Source: Paraphysomonas bandaiensis (taxonomy: Eukaryota; Chrysophyceae). From it: a stretch of 64,000 bases of DNA. The position numbers and the translations under genes were made by a program. The stretch's first letter is position 1; each line of letters opens with the position of its first letter. The notes beneath the pieces were generated by a model that had not been told where the DNA came from, made no database searches, and saw nothing but the letters and a program-made list of their open reading frames with translations. Shown here piece by piece: positions 37,400 through 48,883 of this stretch. The stretch covers positions 1 to 64,000 of the forward strand of contig CBFFRP010000454.1 of assembly GCA_965644295.1 (NCBI GenBank). The letters are read 5' to 3'.

Positions 37400-37919
37400 C
37401 TACTTAGCGTCAGAATCACTTGAAGTAATTGACGACGTATCGTTATTGTTATCACTCTCTCTGCTGTCATCTGACGTAGTGTCTGTGTCCTCGTCACTGT
37501 CGCCCATTTTAGCCTCTGCACGACCTACATAGATCTTAAACATGGTAGAATAACCATATCAACAAAACTTACTCCTTTCAATATATTCCAGCAATGTCTT
37601 TCTGTACTCCAATATTACTCTATTGGTTGGTTCATATTCTAATACTACACAACTATCAGTGATGTCATGAGATGAACGTACTATACATACTCTCCTCTCC
37701 GATATCGATAGCTTCTCTAGCGCTGTCTTCATTCAATGTATCTGCTGACACTAAAACAAGAAACTACGATACATGAGTAATCTACTATATATGCAGGCAG
37801 AGAGAGTCCGTATACCTGACTCATTAACTCCATAGGGGCGCCCTTAGACCCCTCCTTATGATCACCTGAATATGATAATGATACTGATATTAAATAATAC
37901 ATAAGACAATCATACCCAT
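37400..37919 (-). CDS. Small acidic protein of unknown function
   Basis: Five short exons starting from ATG at 37919 can be joined in frame to about 110 residues. The order is an N-terminal MGDHKEGSKGAP, a helical middle with LEYEPTNRVILEYRKTLLEYIER, and a C-terminal tail very rich in Asp, Ser and Thr (GDSDEDTDTTSDDSRESDNNN). The first exon holds only four bases. The second-exon donor (an unusual GTCAGG) and the acceptor near 37633 are chosen by frame only. The gene is divergent from the ELMO gene across a CATA array lying 77 bp from both start codons. I do not recognise the family. It could be a ciliary or regulatory helix protein with a phosphorylatable tail, but this is speculation. Confidence 0.5.
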
Positions 37920-37995
37920 TATATCTCCAATAAATAAACTATACTTACTCAGCAACAAACTATGAAGAGCAGTGATCTGATTTAAATCTTACTGG

Positions 37996-38224
37996 ATGTA
38001 TGTATGTATGTATGTATGTATGTATGTATGTATGTATGTATGTATGTATGTATGTATGTATGTATGTATGTATGTATGTATGTATGTATGTATGTATGTA
38101 TGTATGTATGTATGTATGTATGCATGTATGTATGTATGTATGTATGTATGTATGTATGTATGTATGTATGTATGTATGTATGTATGTATGTATGTATGTA
38201 TGTATGTATGTATGTATGTATGTA
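37996..38224. repeat. (TATG)n microsatellite between divergent genes
   Basis: About 229 bp of TATG/CATA tetranucleotide with one TGCA variant near 38122. It sits midway between the start codons of the small acidic gene (37919, minus) and the ELMO gene (38299, plus). Confidence 0.98.
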
Positions 38225-38298
38225 CCTCTGTACAGTGTAGATCTCATTGTGTATGTATATCGCATTGTATCATTTTAAGTAGCTGTCTGATATCAACT

Positions 38299-40910
38299 AT
38301 GAGTACAAGAACTAAACCATCATTAGTCCTTCATGTGGAAGGAAGTCTTATGGATGTAGATGATGAGTCATCTGCCTCAGAGGATGATGTTGCGGTTACC
38401 AACAGTGATAGTGAGGACATCAGAGGGTCTCTAGTAAGAGACATGGAAGAGTTTAATGTCACTGGGGATGATAGTGAGGAGGAGCTGGAGGTGTTTCAAC
38501 ATAAGAAAGAGGCGGTTAGTTCATATGATATATGTGTATGACTGTATATATATATAGATGTGTATGCAGTGTGTATATATATGTGAGTATATATATATGT
38601 ATGTGTGGTATAGGATGAATTGTATTTTGTTATACGTAAGGTGACCATAAAATGTAGGATAGTTCCAAAAGAACAGACACAGAACAAGATAAGGAGCGTG
38701 GTTCTGATAGTGATGAGGTATTCTTCCTTATGATTCTCACGTTTCTCTCAGTTCGTTTGCTGATAGCCTGCAACACCTTCATTGGTCAGTCTGATGGCTG
38801 GCGCAGTTAAGGAGGTGGAGGGTGAGGAGGTAGTACGACTTGTTATCTGGTGGCTGATATTCCATGATATATATATGTAGCAGCCCGTGGAAAGCAGTAC
38901 AAGCAAAGTTCCCATCGGGCTGGTGAATTACTATACTTGGAAACTCTACAACTGTTCACATTGCGTGTACACAGGCTGCAGGCTTCGGTATGGATATGTC
39001 ATCCCTTCCCCAGGAAGCCAGTACCGTTCACACCACTGCACAAAGTACTGAATCGAGTTCGGCCGATGCTTTTGGCATTGCATATCGCCCGTACGGCAAG
39101 CAGAAGCCCGAATATAACCTGCCCTCCGGTCCAGCCTTCGAGGATGAAGCGGAGTTTGAACAAGATCTCCAGCACAGTTCAGTGTTTCGCTCTGCATCTC
39201 TTCCTTCGGCCGAAGCCAGGCGGGAGGACGATGAAGAGGATGAGTTCGACTTTGATGGCGTAGGATGTGCTGAGGGAGCCTCTCCTGTATTCAGTACAAC
39301 TGCTGTTGCTAAGGAACAACCGGTCGAAATTGAGACAAAAGAATCAGTGAAGGACGAAATATCTGCGGAGGAGTCTACAGATTCGCGCCAGGTGCAAGGC
39401 GAACCGCAAGTGTCAGTGCGGGAGGCTGCTCGGGTGGCATTAGCAGAAATAACTGACGTGTATAGCAGTGGTTTGGGGGATCATGATGTGAGTGTAATGC
39501 GTTCTCAAGAGAAAGACGATAAAGAAGTTGTCTTGTCTCCGGAGATGAGCCTTTATGAGACTGTTGTTGCTATGGCGGGACTAGAGGAGATAGATGAGGA
39601 GGAGTTGGAAAGGCAGGAGAGGGAGACTGAAGAGGCTGAAAGAGCTCGGGAGGAGGCGGAACGCAAGAGGCTACAGGATCTACACTCCCAGTGGGAAGCT
39701 GTGGAGAGCGCAGGAGATGTGGGTCGATCGGAGAGCGTGAAAAAAGTTGATCCGGCTGGTATGCGCACCTACGAGACAGTGTCCTACAAAGAGGCCGAAC
39801 GGTACTTTAGGTCTATGGATTTGACTGGATTCCGCCCTCATATAGTACTCGACGAGCCTTCAGAATCCTGGTCGTTGTTTAGGTCAACCACAAAACTGAG
39901 TAAGGCAGCGATTCCTACAGAGGAGCTTGAGTTCCCTTTTCTGGTGGCACAGTTAGATTATTCCCCAGATGAACCAGCTCATTTATCCATGCTCCGTTCG
40001 ATTTATAAGGTGTTGCATTTGGTGTTTATGTGTGCGTAGTAAATTCGGTTTCAGGGGCTTGTGGTTGAAGGAGGAGGAGGGTCAACAATGTGTCCGGTTC
40101 AAGGGGCACACTGGGAAGCTGTCGGGTTTCAAGGTAGCGACCCAAGAACAGACCTCAATAGGTCTATGAAAATGCTCTCTGTTCTGCAGGTACGACATTG
40201 CATGTGGGTCAGTTATATATTATTTCACATGGAATGTGATGACGCATGGTTTGTGCGAACTTGGACACTAGTTTTCGTAATTTACCTTTTGTGTGCTGTA
40301 TACGCAGATGTTACATATGATTCAAACTGAGCGGAGTATGTCACACCGTTTATTCGCCCTGTCCACTGGATCTGGAGCCCTCATGCAGTCTCCGGTGAGT
40401 AATAGTGGTGCCAATGTTGCCGCTCTGGACGACTCCTGGCCAATGATGCTAGTCGCCATCGGAATGACAAAACACGCAATCGATGCCCTCAGATCAGGTC
40501 AACTTACGAAGGAAGTTGTCAAGGCCGGGTCATCTCTGGCGGTTTTGCATGAGTTCCACCACGCTTGTTTTTATTGTCTGTTAAGGTTGATTTCAGATAG
40601 TATATGTGTAAATGTGACTAACAGTGGTTATATCAGGAGCTTAGTCGAACATCCTCAGGTTCACCATGCTGTACATCTGGCAAATATCAAAAAGGAAGTA
40701 AACAGTGAACCGTTGGCAATCCTGAGGGCATTCAGAAACTATAAAATTCCTAAAGAGAAGAAAAATAAATCCTCAGAAAAAGATCAGTACGACAATATCG
40801 AGGAAGATCGCGGTGCTGAATTTGATAGTGGCTCTGATAAAAAGTCTTTTCTGTCTTTTAGTCGTTCAAAAGAGGGTGGTAAAGCGAAGAAGTTTCTTGC
40901 GAGTGGTTGA
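38299..40910 (+). CDS. ELMO-domain protein with acidic N-terminus and coiled coil
   Basis: Exons 38299-38514, 38658-38717, 38881-38922, 38975-40009, 40055-40189, 40308-40585 and 40637-40910 join in frame to about 679 residues. An extra 27-nt exon at 38614-38640 is possible. The N-terminal half is acidic and Ser-rich, followed by a Glu/Arg-rich coiled coil (39588-39690). The C-terminal part carries an ELMO domain, seen in HWEAVGFQGSDPRTDLNRS followed by a long helix and ending near VHHAVHLANIKKE. ELMO and ELMOD proteins act as activators of Rac with DOCK partners or as GTPase-activating proteins for ARF/ARL GTPases, with roles in cilia and membrane traffic. The usual ELMOD catalytic arginine lies in a W-x-x-x-GFQG-x-DP-x-TD-x-R motif; here that position reads N followed by R, so GAP activity is uncertain. 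The 51-nt last intron is in frame and could be read as coding. Confidence 0.75.
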
Positions 40911-41859
40911 TTATAATAGTGCAATGTAATGATATTGGCTGATATATGAATTAAGAATCTTATCATTTAGATCATCGAAAGTTTGTATTCTATCTTTGGG
41001 ATAGCAGAAGGAGCTCTCTTAATTTCGGGTCAGTAAAAGATTCAGGGTAAAGTACATGCTTGCTAAATATTTTGGAAATATTATTCTACCTAGACAAATT
41101 GGTTTAATTACCTAGTCACACAAACGTTGGTGTAAACACCTAGTCAAAGTAATAAATGAAAAACATAGTCAATATTGGTCAGGTCTTAGATTGTCACGAC
41201 CTTATACAGTCAAAGTGTTTCAGTTTAGCTACTTCACAGTACTTTATGATATATACTGTTCTTATTTTCTCACAAATAAGAAGTAACCTAAATACTGCCT
41301 ACTGACATCGTACCAAGAAACGAAGAGAGAGAAAGAAGGGAAAAAATGGTCTCCTGCTCTCTCTCCTCCTCAACTGCACGTGTAATGATATCAACTATTT
41401 TTTAATCAAGACAAACATGATTCTTAATTTACTCAAGATTACTTTTACTACACACCAGGGCTAGGGAACAACAAACATTGCAGTACTATTGTTAAATAGT
41501 GTCCGAAAAAAACGTTGATGGAGTCATTTAAACCTGCCCATCAATACCATCGCAATATATTGAAATATAGTAGTAGTAATTAAATACATGCGTAAATTTA
41601 CTTTACCAGTGTCTATCCACTCCTGATTGTATAGAAATATAGAAATAAATGAGGTATAATAACACATTTGTATATATACCACATTCACAAAGCATCAGGT
41701 ACTGCAGGATTGTTCGAATATAGACGTCGTTATTGACCTGAACCTCATATTTCCCTCTGCCGTTTTATGAGAGCAACGCACCTATCTGATGAGTGTCTCT
41801 CTACACGGTAGAGCAAGCCACTTACCATACGATTCCTTTGTACCTCTGACAATCAGAAG
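40911..41859. other. Intergenic DNA with dispersed repeats
   Basis: No gene is seen. The stretch 41190-41250 shares ACGACCTTATACAGTCA and its flanks with 44065-44125. The stretch 41550-41600 shares AATTAAATACATGCG with 23862-23886. Confidence 0.5.
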
Positions 41860-42192
41860 TTCAGGTAAGTGGCGTAGGAGAGTTGTATCGTGTGGAAGGA
41901 ATTTTAAGGAAGGAGCAGTAACCTATACATCGTTGGAAACCATATCTATCCCAGTGCAGAGCGACTATACCCAAGAATTGTATGGCAATGGTATGGTGAC
42001 CAAGATCTGATCCGTATGGATTGACCCGCTCAATCTCCTGATTAGAACCCGATAGAGAATCTTTGGGCAATCCTAGATCATCGCATGAAAACGAGCTTTA
42101 TCAGCTGCTACTGAAGATATGGAATGAACTCCCAGTTAGCTTATTGTCTGATCTAGTAGATAGCATGCCTTGATGGTGCCAAGCAGTGATAG
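41860..42192 (+). mobile_element. Tc1/mariner transposase relic
   Basis: Reading across three frames on the plus strand, the region gives the C-terminal part of a Tc1-type DDE transposase. It shows RIVWQWYGDQDLIRMDW, then the hallmark PAQSPD-stop-NPIENLWAILDHRMK, then ELYQLLLKIWNELP. NPIENLW is the signature of the third acidic region of Tc1 elements. At least three in-frame stops and two frameshifts show that it is dead. Terminal repeats were not located. Confidence 0.75.
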
Positions 42193-42665
42193 ATTTTTTA
42201 AGTGTTTTTTTATATAGGAAGCCTAAAAATCGAGGTTTTTACACATTAATTAAGAAAATTTTCACCAATTTTTAAACTGAATAGGAATAGCTCATTAGAA
42301 AGCCCGTAATAGCGTAATATCCAGTTTTTACATTTGCTTATTGAAATTCTCGAAAAACCGAAGTGTACTCTTCTGTACTGCTGTATGCTCTTATGATATT
42401 GAAGATGAAGTTACTCGTTCTTTGGTGTAATCAACTTCGACTTTCATTGAAGTACACAGTACAATATCAGGGTAGTGTATAGTATTTAGCTTTCAATGTT
42501 ATGTATCTAGAATATTGAAGATGAAGTTGAATATTATATACTTCTCTTATCTTCAATATGGGGTGATGTGTGTCTGTATGTGTGTCATAATATCGAGATA
42601 TCTCATTAAGATTATCATACCAAGCAATCGATACGCAATTGGCGATCTTCATTAATAAGAACGAT
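42193..42665. promoter_or_regulatory. Upstream region of the HSP20 gene
   Basis: About 470 bp between the transposon relic and the HSP20 start. It contains a TACTGCTGTA-type word (42372), repeated ATTGAAGATGAAGTT units (42399 and 42515), and a heat-shock-element-like TTCTCGAA. Confidence 0.4.
42343..42354. promoter_or_regulatory. Possible heat-shock element
   Basis: GAAATTCTCGAA contains TTCnnGAA with a further GAA one base off the ideal spacing. It lies about 310 bp upstream of the HSP20 start codon. Known heat-shock factors bind alternating nGAAn units. The match is short and could be chance. Confidence 0.25.
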
Positions 42666-43106
42666 ATGTCTCTTCAACCCTTCCATCATGATTTCTTTCA
42701 TCCTTTCCCATGGTCACCTGAGAGAGATTTGGTTGTGTTCAAGGATCACGATCAGGGTAACAAGGCTCTCGCTCCTCTCCTGAGTGTGGATCTCATTGAG
42801 AGCGAGAATGATTATCATGTTCACGCTGATCTACCGGGTGTTCAGGAGAAGGATTTAGACATAAGTGTTGAGGGCAACAGTATGATTATTAAGGGCCATC
42901 GGGAGAGAAATTATGATGTCGAGAACACTACTTCTCACAGAGTGGAGAGGACGTATGGCAGTGTGACGAGAGTCATCAGACTTCCCCCCACGGCAGATAA
43001 GAACAATTCCTCTGCCACCTTTGAGAATGGAGTATTAACAGTGACTTTCCCAAAACTTGAGCCCACTCCTGCGGCCACTAAGATCCCAGTCACTGTTAAG
43101 AAGTAG
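42666..43106 (+). CDS. HSP20: Small heat-shock protein, HSP20/alpha-crystallin family
   Basis: Single exon, 146 residues, typical of cytosolic small heat-shock proteins. I start at the ATG of MSLQPFHHDFFHPF; the upstream open frame begins at a non-ATG codon. The alpha-crystallin domain runs from about residue 42 (PLLSVDLIESENDYHVHADLPG) through ERTYGSVTRVIRLP and ENGVLTVTFPK. A C-terminal KIPV supplies the I-x-V anchor used in oligomer assembly. These proteins bind unfolding clients without ATP and hold them for refolding. Lack of introns is common for heat-shock genes and contrasts with most neighbours. Confidence 0.95.
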   Translation: MSLQPFHHDFFHPFPWSPERDLVVFKDHDQGNKALAPLLSVDLIESENDYHVHADLPGVQEKDLDISVEGNSMIIKGHRERNYDVENTTSHRVERTYGSVTRVIRLPPTADKNNSSATFENGVLTVTFPKLEPTPAATKIPVTVKK

Positions 43107-44563
43107 GACGTGTTAGTCTGTGTTTTGTTGCACTGAAACAATTGCCATATTTTTTCATGCTGTATGTTTCGTGCTATGACCATCCGCTGTGATGGCAATA
43201 ATAAAGTAGAGAGTTGTACATCTTATTGAATACACTATGTATCCATAATATAGCGCTATAGTATCCAGCAACCCTTGGAGAGACGTTGATTTTGTAGTTC
43301 GTATACTATATACTATACACTTTAGTTATTCGATGGAAGCCATTTATACACAATACACGCATATGTACCATAGAATAATGCATTATGTCGGTAGAATGAA
43401 ATGCGATTTGTGTTTTGATTTTATACATTAGGGTTAGGAATCCACTCTATTACAGCACACCAAATCTACTCAGTGCCTCTATTGACCAACAAAATTCATT
43501 TACAAATAACTAAATCCGAATGATAATAATAATCAATACACCATACTACCCACAAAGCATAAATTAAATGTGAATAAACTACTTTTTAACTACTCTCACA
43601 CATTCAGTGTGATATCTCTGAAGCCATTTATTTTCGTGCATTTTATATTTCCCTCAGTACACACTGTACGCTATTAGTCAAAGAATAAAGATGGACAGGA
43701 ATAATATCGATAGTTGCTTACATCATCACTCATCAGTGCATTGATTGTTACAGTGATACTCTGATACTAGATATCTACAGCTACGACGTCTAGTAGTTTG
43801 TGGGTTTTATATATTGCTGTAGATATCTAGCATCAGAGTATCACTGCATCAATCAATGCACTGATGAGTGATCATCATGATGTAGTCAACTATCGATACA
43901 ACTTCTCTGCATCCTCATCTTTTGACCAATTCTTGCTTCCAAAGAGGTAATGCTGAGGTATACACAGTATTAAGAGTCATAAATTCACAAAACCATATCG
44001 ATACAATTAAATAGTACTAGAACTGGATATGGGCGCCGAATTCACTTACGTACCAGTAATCGGATGTTCTACAGTCGCGACCTTATACAGTCAGCACATT
44101 TCAGTCGTCTAAATGTCTAAACTATCTCATATAGCCATATAGCCTAACCCTAATCGAATAGATTTCATATAATGCTGTCTTTGACTATTGACTACTGCTC
44201 AATACAACACTCAATACAGCACACATACTCATGTGGCATACCATATACGCTTCAAACATCAAATGAATAGCGTTTAGTGTCCCAATGCTTTCTCAGTGGT
44301 CCCGTAAACCATTATTCACTTTATTTATTATTGGTGCAATTCACAGTACTATTGCTATACCAATGACCTAAAATCTGCGCACCCACACAACAGCAAACCT
44401 ACAACATAGAGCAACGTGGTACCACGAGTTGCGGCTAGTTGCCGAAACTAGAGAAATAATATATGTGCGTAGCACACTCACAGCTTCCAACCGAAATAAA
44501 TCAACCGCGGCTTTCGTAAGAGCATATACGTTGCGCTAACAAACGAACTTTCTTTGATAGTCA
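43107..44563. other. Intergenic DNA with a foldback element
   Basis: About 1.5 kb between convergent genes. Besides the foldback at 43704-43899 and the dispersed repeat at 44065-44125 I see no gene. Confidence 0.6.
43704..43899. repeat. Foldback (long inverted repeat) element, MITE-like
   Basis: Left arm 43704-43780 and right arm 43817-43899 are near-perfect inverted repeats about 75-80 bp long, with a 36-nt spacer. Arm ends read TATCGATAGTTG and CAACTATCGATA. If the outermost TA is a target duplication, the element would fit a Tc1/mariner-type MITE. It could also be a simple large palindrome. As RNA it would fold into a long hairpin. Confidence 0.85.
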
Positions 44564-45906
44564 CTACAGTGTAGCCTCTGACTTAGAGACTTCCTTATAC
44601 TGCGCCATTTCGAGACCCTTACCATCATCGCTTGCATTCATAACCTTGCCCGTACCAATGGTCACATCTTCAAAAGTGGCGTCTTCCTCAGGGTTATCTG
44701 AGAAGAAGAGTCGCACCACAAGGTCATCTCCAAGTCGCACTCTCATCTTACGCTTAATATCCATTTGATCTTTATCAAGATCTGCACTGCTAGTCGCTGG
44801 GTCTCTGCACAACATGGCGTCAATCATAAATTAAAATATTGTAGCTACTGACATGTCTAAGAAAAGAGTATTGTGCCAGATCTCCAATATCTTCTTCTTT
44901 CCCAAAGCTTTCTTCTGATAGAGAAATATTTTGAAATTTCCAGTAACTTCGCAGTCGCATGCCCACTTGTTTTTTTCAGTACCATCGGGCTTTCCCTCGC
45001 CACATTTGAGCTCAGGATCGAAATTAGTTCCTTGAAATATTTTGAAGTTGAGGCCAGTTATCATTGATGCCCATAGGCCAAGCACCTGTACGCCAACGAT
45101 ACGCACCGTGGGCTCCTCAGGCGTCGCAAATCTGGTATCTGTCGGGTCTGTGACAGCTGGGACCTGTCCTATGTCTCCCATAACACCCCAGTACTGGCGC
45201 CACAAGAGCTCGTAAAATATGACATATTTACGTTGACTGGTTACTGTGAGCCCTCGATTGTTGTGCGTTCGCATCTTGTCATAGTAATCCATGGCCTCAA
45301 TAGCACTCTGGCATACTCCAGTTCGTACCAGAAGCACGCAGCACATAAGCCCAGCTCGCCCCTTCCCTGCCTTGCAATGAAGACTGCATACATTGTTTTC
45401 ATCTCGCTCAAGCCAGGCTTTGGCATCATTAGCAAATCCCACAAGAGTCTTCAATGGAGGGGTATTGTGGTCTTTAAATGGGAAGCGACGAACATTACCA
45501 TGAAACACGGCAGGATCATATCCACGTCCAGGTTCACAACAAAAATTATATACCATATAATGATCTTTATGAAATGTATCTAATAAACGTCTGACTTCTA
45601 GACGAGGATTGCGGTATATATGCTCCATACCCGCTGCAGGGAACCCGTGTACAATGATGTTGTTGGTTACATACACTAAATCTAAGTCGAAATCACCCCT
45701 CTGATAGCGACGTTTTTTTTTTGATACAGCTTTTCGACATGGATGGAATAAACAGTTGCATGGTAAGCAACATGCTGTGCAGCAACAGACCTGTGAGTGT
45801 ATGTATGTATGGATGGATGAGTGTGTGTATGTATAGATGAGGAGAGGGTTACCTTATGAAGTTTAGAGTGAAGTGGTCCGTCGTCGATGTCTTCATGAGG
45901 AATCAT
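44564..45906 (-). CDS. PTEN: PTEN-family phosphoinositide 3-phosphatase
   Basis: Three exons joined in frame: 45906-45853, 45790 to about 44874, and a last exon from about 44818 to 44564. The joins give about 430 residues. The first intron is 62 nt; the second uses a GTCAGT donor. A Cys-rich N-terminal stretch (VCCCTACCLPCNCLFHPC) precedes the PTEN start KKKRRYQRGDFDLDLVYV. The phosphatase core has PFKDHNTPP with the general-acid Asp and the P-loop HCKAGKGRAG with catalytic Cys, both lysines and Arg. The residue after Arg is Ala instead of the usual Thr. A C2 domain (from VRIVGVQVLG to GLEMAQYKE) follows, and there is almost no C-terminal tail. PTEN dephosphorylates PtdIns(3,4,5)P3 at the membrane. 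The Cys cluster may be palmitoylated in place of a lipid-binding N-terminal helix; that is inference. Confidence 0.93.
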
Positions 45907-46106
45907 AGCTGAGCCTCGTATACTAGTTGTATAGGGCTATATGAGGAGTGTTGGTATGATATGATTAACAGACTGACGTCTAGACCCACCAAGCAATACA
46001 TACACACACAGATACACACACACCTAACGACCTCTAAACAACCACTCAACACTATACCGTATACCCACAGTATACCATACCGTATACATACATATACCTA
46101 CTGCTG

Positions 46107-46246
46107 TACATACATACATACATACATACATACATACATACATACATACATACATACATACATACATACATACATACATACATACATACATACATACATA
46201 CATACATACATACATACATACATACATACATACATACATACATACA

Positions 46247-46276
<30 letters not shown>
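46107..46276. repeat. (CATA)n microsatellite between divergent genes
   Basis: About 170 bp of CATA units between the divergent start codons of PTEN (45906, minus) and the USP gene (46432, plus). A CTACTGCTGTA word abuts its left end. Confidence 0.98.
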
Positions 46277-46280
<4 letters not shown>

Positions 46281-46431
46281 CTCAGCAGTCTGCTGCTCTT
46301 GATGTATGTGGTCTGGTCACTCTAGTGTGTAAGTTTCTCTTGGGGTGGTATGGAATGACAAGCAAGGCATTAATGAACTTATTGAATCTGGAGGAGTTTA
46401 TAACTCACTCCAAAGTGAAACATATCATTCC

Positions 46432-48883
46432 ATGGATAGAAAATACTGCACCTGTGATCATCTAGTCCGTGAGGTCGTTCTACAGGCTGCATCAGTGGCT
46501 AATGAGATCAGAGGGACCGTGCAGTCTATATGTGCAGTGTGTTCCTTCCAATCAGATGCATATCACAGCACAGTTCATTATAAGAACACAGGACATTGCA
46601 TATCTGTACGGAACTCTACCGGATCCTCTGAATTATACTGTTTAGCCTGTAGAGATTATCAATACGACAATTTATTCGATGAATTAACTCAACATAAGCG
46701 AGCGATGATACCAGTCACTCATACTCGAGCTATTGGGATTGTTAATATGGGTAGTACATGTTTTTTAAGTAGTGTACTACAATCTCTTTTAGCGAATCCT
46801 CTCTTAACTCGATATTTTGAAATATCTGAACTGTTTGTGGTGGAATGCCAACTTGTGCATGGTGCAGATGAGACACCCCCTCGATACTGTTTGTTCTGCG
46901 AAATGAAAAAGCTTTATAACCGAGTCAATGTGCATACCAGGTATAATGTTGTGTTTGATACAATTGATTTAAAGTATTCACAGAGGAAATTGTTCGACGC
47001 CTATCATTCCTTGCAACTTACTGTACGCGATATGGAGTTCCTGTCGGCACTTAGCATACTACGAGCAGCAAGACGCACACGAATTGCTACTTGCACTATT
47101 AGATAGTATTAGCTCGCACTTACAGCTATATCACGGCGAGATGAATGTATCTCGTGTTGAGGTAGCGAAAGATGCAAAAGAATCTGACAAACCAGCCCCG
47201 AAAACTGCGGATGACGAAGGAAACATCCCATGTCATAAGTCAGAGCAACCTCAATATTCCTTTCGTGGAATTATCAACGAGGTCAGTAGTCCGATCAAGT
47301 TTTTATTCTAGCGTTATTAGTGTGCCGAACAGGTTTTTAGTGGTGTGCTTCAGTCAGAGTTATGCTGTCACAACTGTGGCTATCGGTATGTCTAGAGCCA
47401 GTGTGTATATCTAACACTAATATTGGAGATAGGAGAAATAGGTTCGAGCCATTCGTAGATATTTCATTAAGTATTCGGAAGCGCGCTGCGACTCTTGATT
47501 CCCCCAGATTTAACATGTACAATATTCCGCCTGTCATGACCCTTTTCTAACGTTAGAACATTCCACACAGGTTCCCAGCAGTATCTCTTCAAGGTTCTGA
47601 AGATCCGGAAATTGCATCTGCAGTGACAACAGCAGCCACGAATATATCTGATTGTGACACAGTCGGAAGTATGGACACGGGATCATTTAACAACTCCCCA
47701 ACCACTGGTGCGGCAGATGGTTGTAGTCCGCACTTTTCTGAAACCCGCCAGCACGAGGGGTCTGTCTACACTTTACATGACTGTTTATCCGCATTCACCT
47801 CATGCGAGCGCATAGATGAGCATGTGGTAAGTAGTTTATCGTCTATGTATATAGTGCAAGTGTGTGACTTTTGCTTTGTAGGACTGTGAAGGCTGCGGGG
47901 TTTCAAGCGGAGCCTCAAAACGACTGACCATGCATACGCCGCCCAACTGTCTCATTATCCACGTGAAGCGTTTCAATGTCGATGCCATCGTGGCGTCGGC
48001 CTCTGGAGGAGTGGAATTCTCTAAGGTCATTTGGGTATCATTACTGCAGGATGTCAATGTAATCTACTGATTGAACAGGTCAATACCATGGTTGATTTTC
48101 CGTTAGAAGGAATGGACATAGCTCCATATATATCGAATGGTATGAGCATTTTTTCAACATCTATCTCAATTTATACACCCCTGTGGGTGCTGTATGCTAT
48201 CAGACGTGCTAACCCGAGTTGATAGCGACGAAATATCTCAGGAATCCACGGAGCAGTACAACTCGTTAAACAAGGCCTCTCCATTGGAGAGTAAAAGCCC
48301 TTGCAATGGGAACAATAGAACCTCATACGACATCAAGCCTGGTAGTAAAAGAACCCTATCAGACCGGAACGGTGATGGTGCAGACGACCTCGACCGTCAT
48401 CACAATACACCTATACCTGAACTTCTCTATGATCTTGATGGACTTGTTTGCCACAAGGGACAGTCTTTGACGCAGGTGTGTACCTCCTCTCATCGTCGAA
48501 ATGATATGAAATGTTGTGTGCAGGGACACTATATATCGTATGTCCGTGAATCGGGGGGGCTCTATAGGAGATGTACTCAAAGTGAAATTACCTCAGAACA
48601 AACACAACCTAAAATGAAACCAAAGAAGGAAAGAAAGAAGAAAAAAGATGCACAGGAGCGAGTTCAGTTGGAATACATGAAATCCCCGACTAGTCGCTGG
48701 CTGAAGTACGCTTACGAGACGTAGTTGCATATTGCTCACAGTCTGTGTTTCAGATGCGATGATGAGAAGATATCTGTGGTAGATGAGGAGGAAGTAGCGG
48801 CAGCGCAGGGGTACATATCGCGCGTTTTAAGTGTTGATAATTCTCAGTGTCTATTGTATACAGGTATATTCTATTTTACGTGA
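46432..48883 (+). CDS. Ubiquitin-specific protease with ZnF-UBP domain, USP22/Ubp8-like
   Basis: About nine exons join in frame. I place the start at MDRKYCTCDHL (46432), since the frame upstream is open only a short way and begins without ATG. An N-terminal ZnF-UBP finger carries paired Cys and His residues (CTCDHL, CAVC, YCLACRDYQYD). The peptidase follows with the Cys box GIVNMGSTCFLSSVLQSLLANP and the LLYAIWSSCRHLAYYEQQDAHE segment restored by a 43-nt intron (46941-46983). Next come a zinc-binding CCHNCGY region and the His box GHYISYVRE. The C-terminus WLKYAYETCDDEKISVVDEEEV AAAQGY is typical of the family. These enzymes cleave ubiquitin from proteins. Similarity around the QQDAHE segment is closest to USP22/Ubp8, the SAGA histone H2B deubiquitinase, but assignment within the family is tentative. 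Long Ser/Asp-rich inserts interrupt the peptidase. The end could extend if the GTATAT at 48863 is a donor. Confidence 0.85.

Noticed and set aside
44831-44890. Reading the PTEN frame straight through to its stop near 44831
   Set aside because: It would cut the C2 domain. A GTCAGT donor and CAG acceptor join to the next frame with good C2 continuity.
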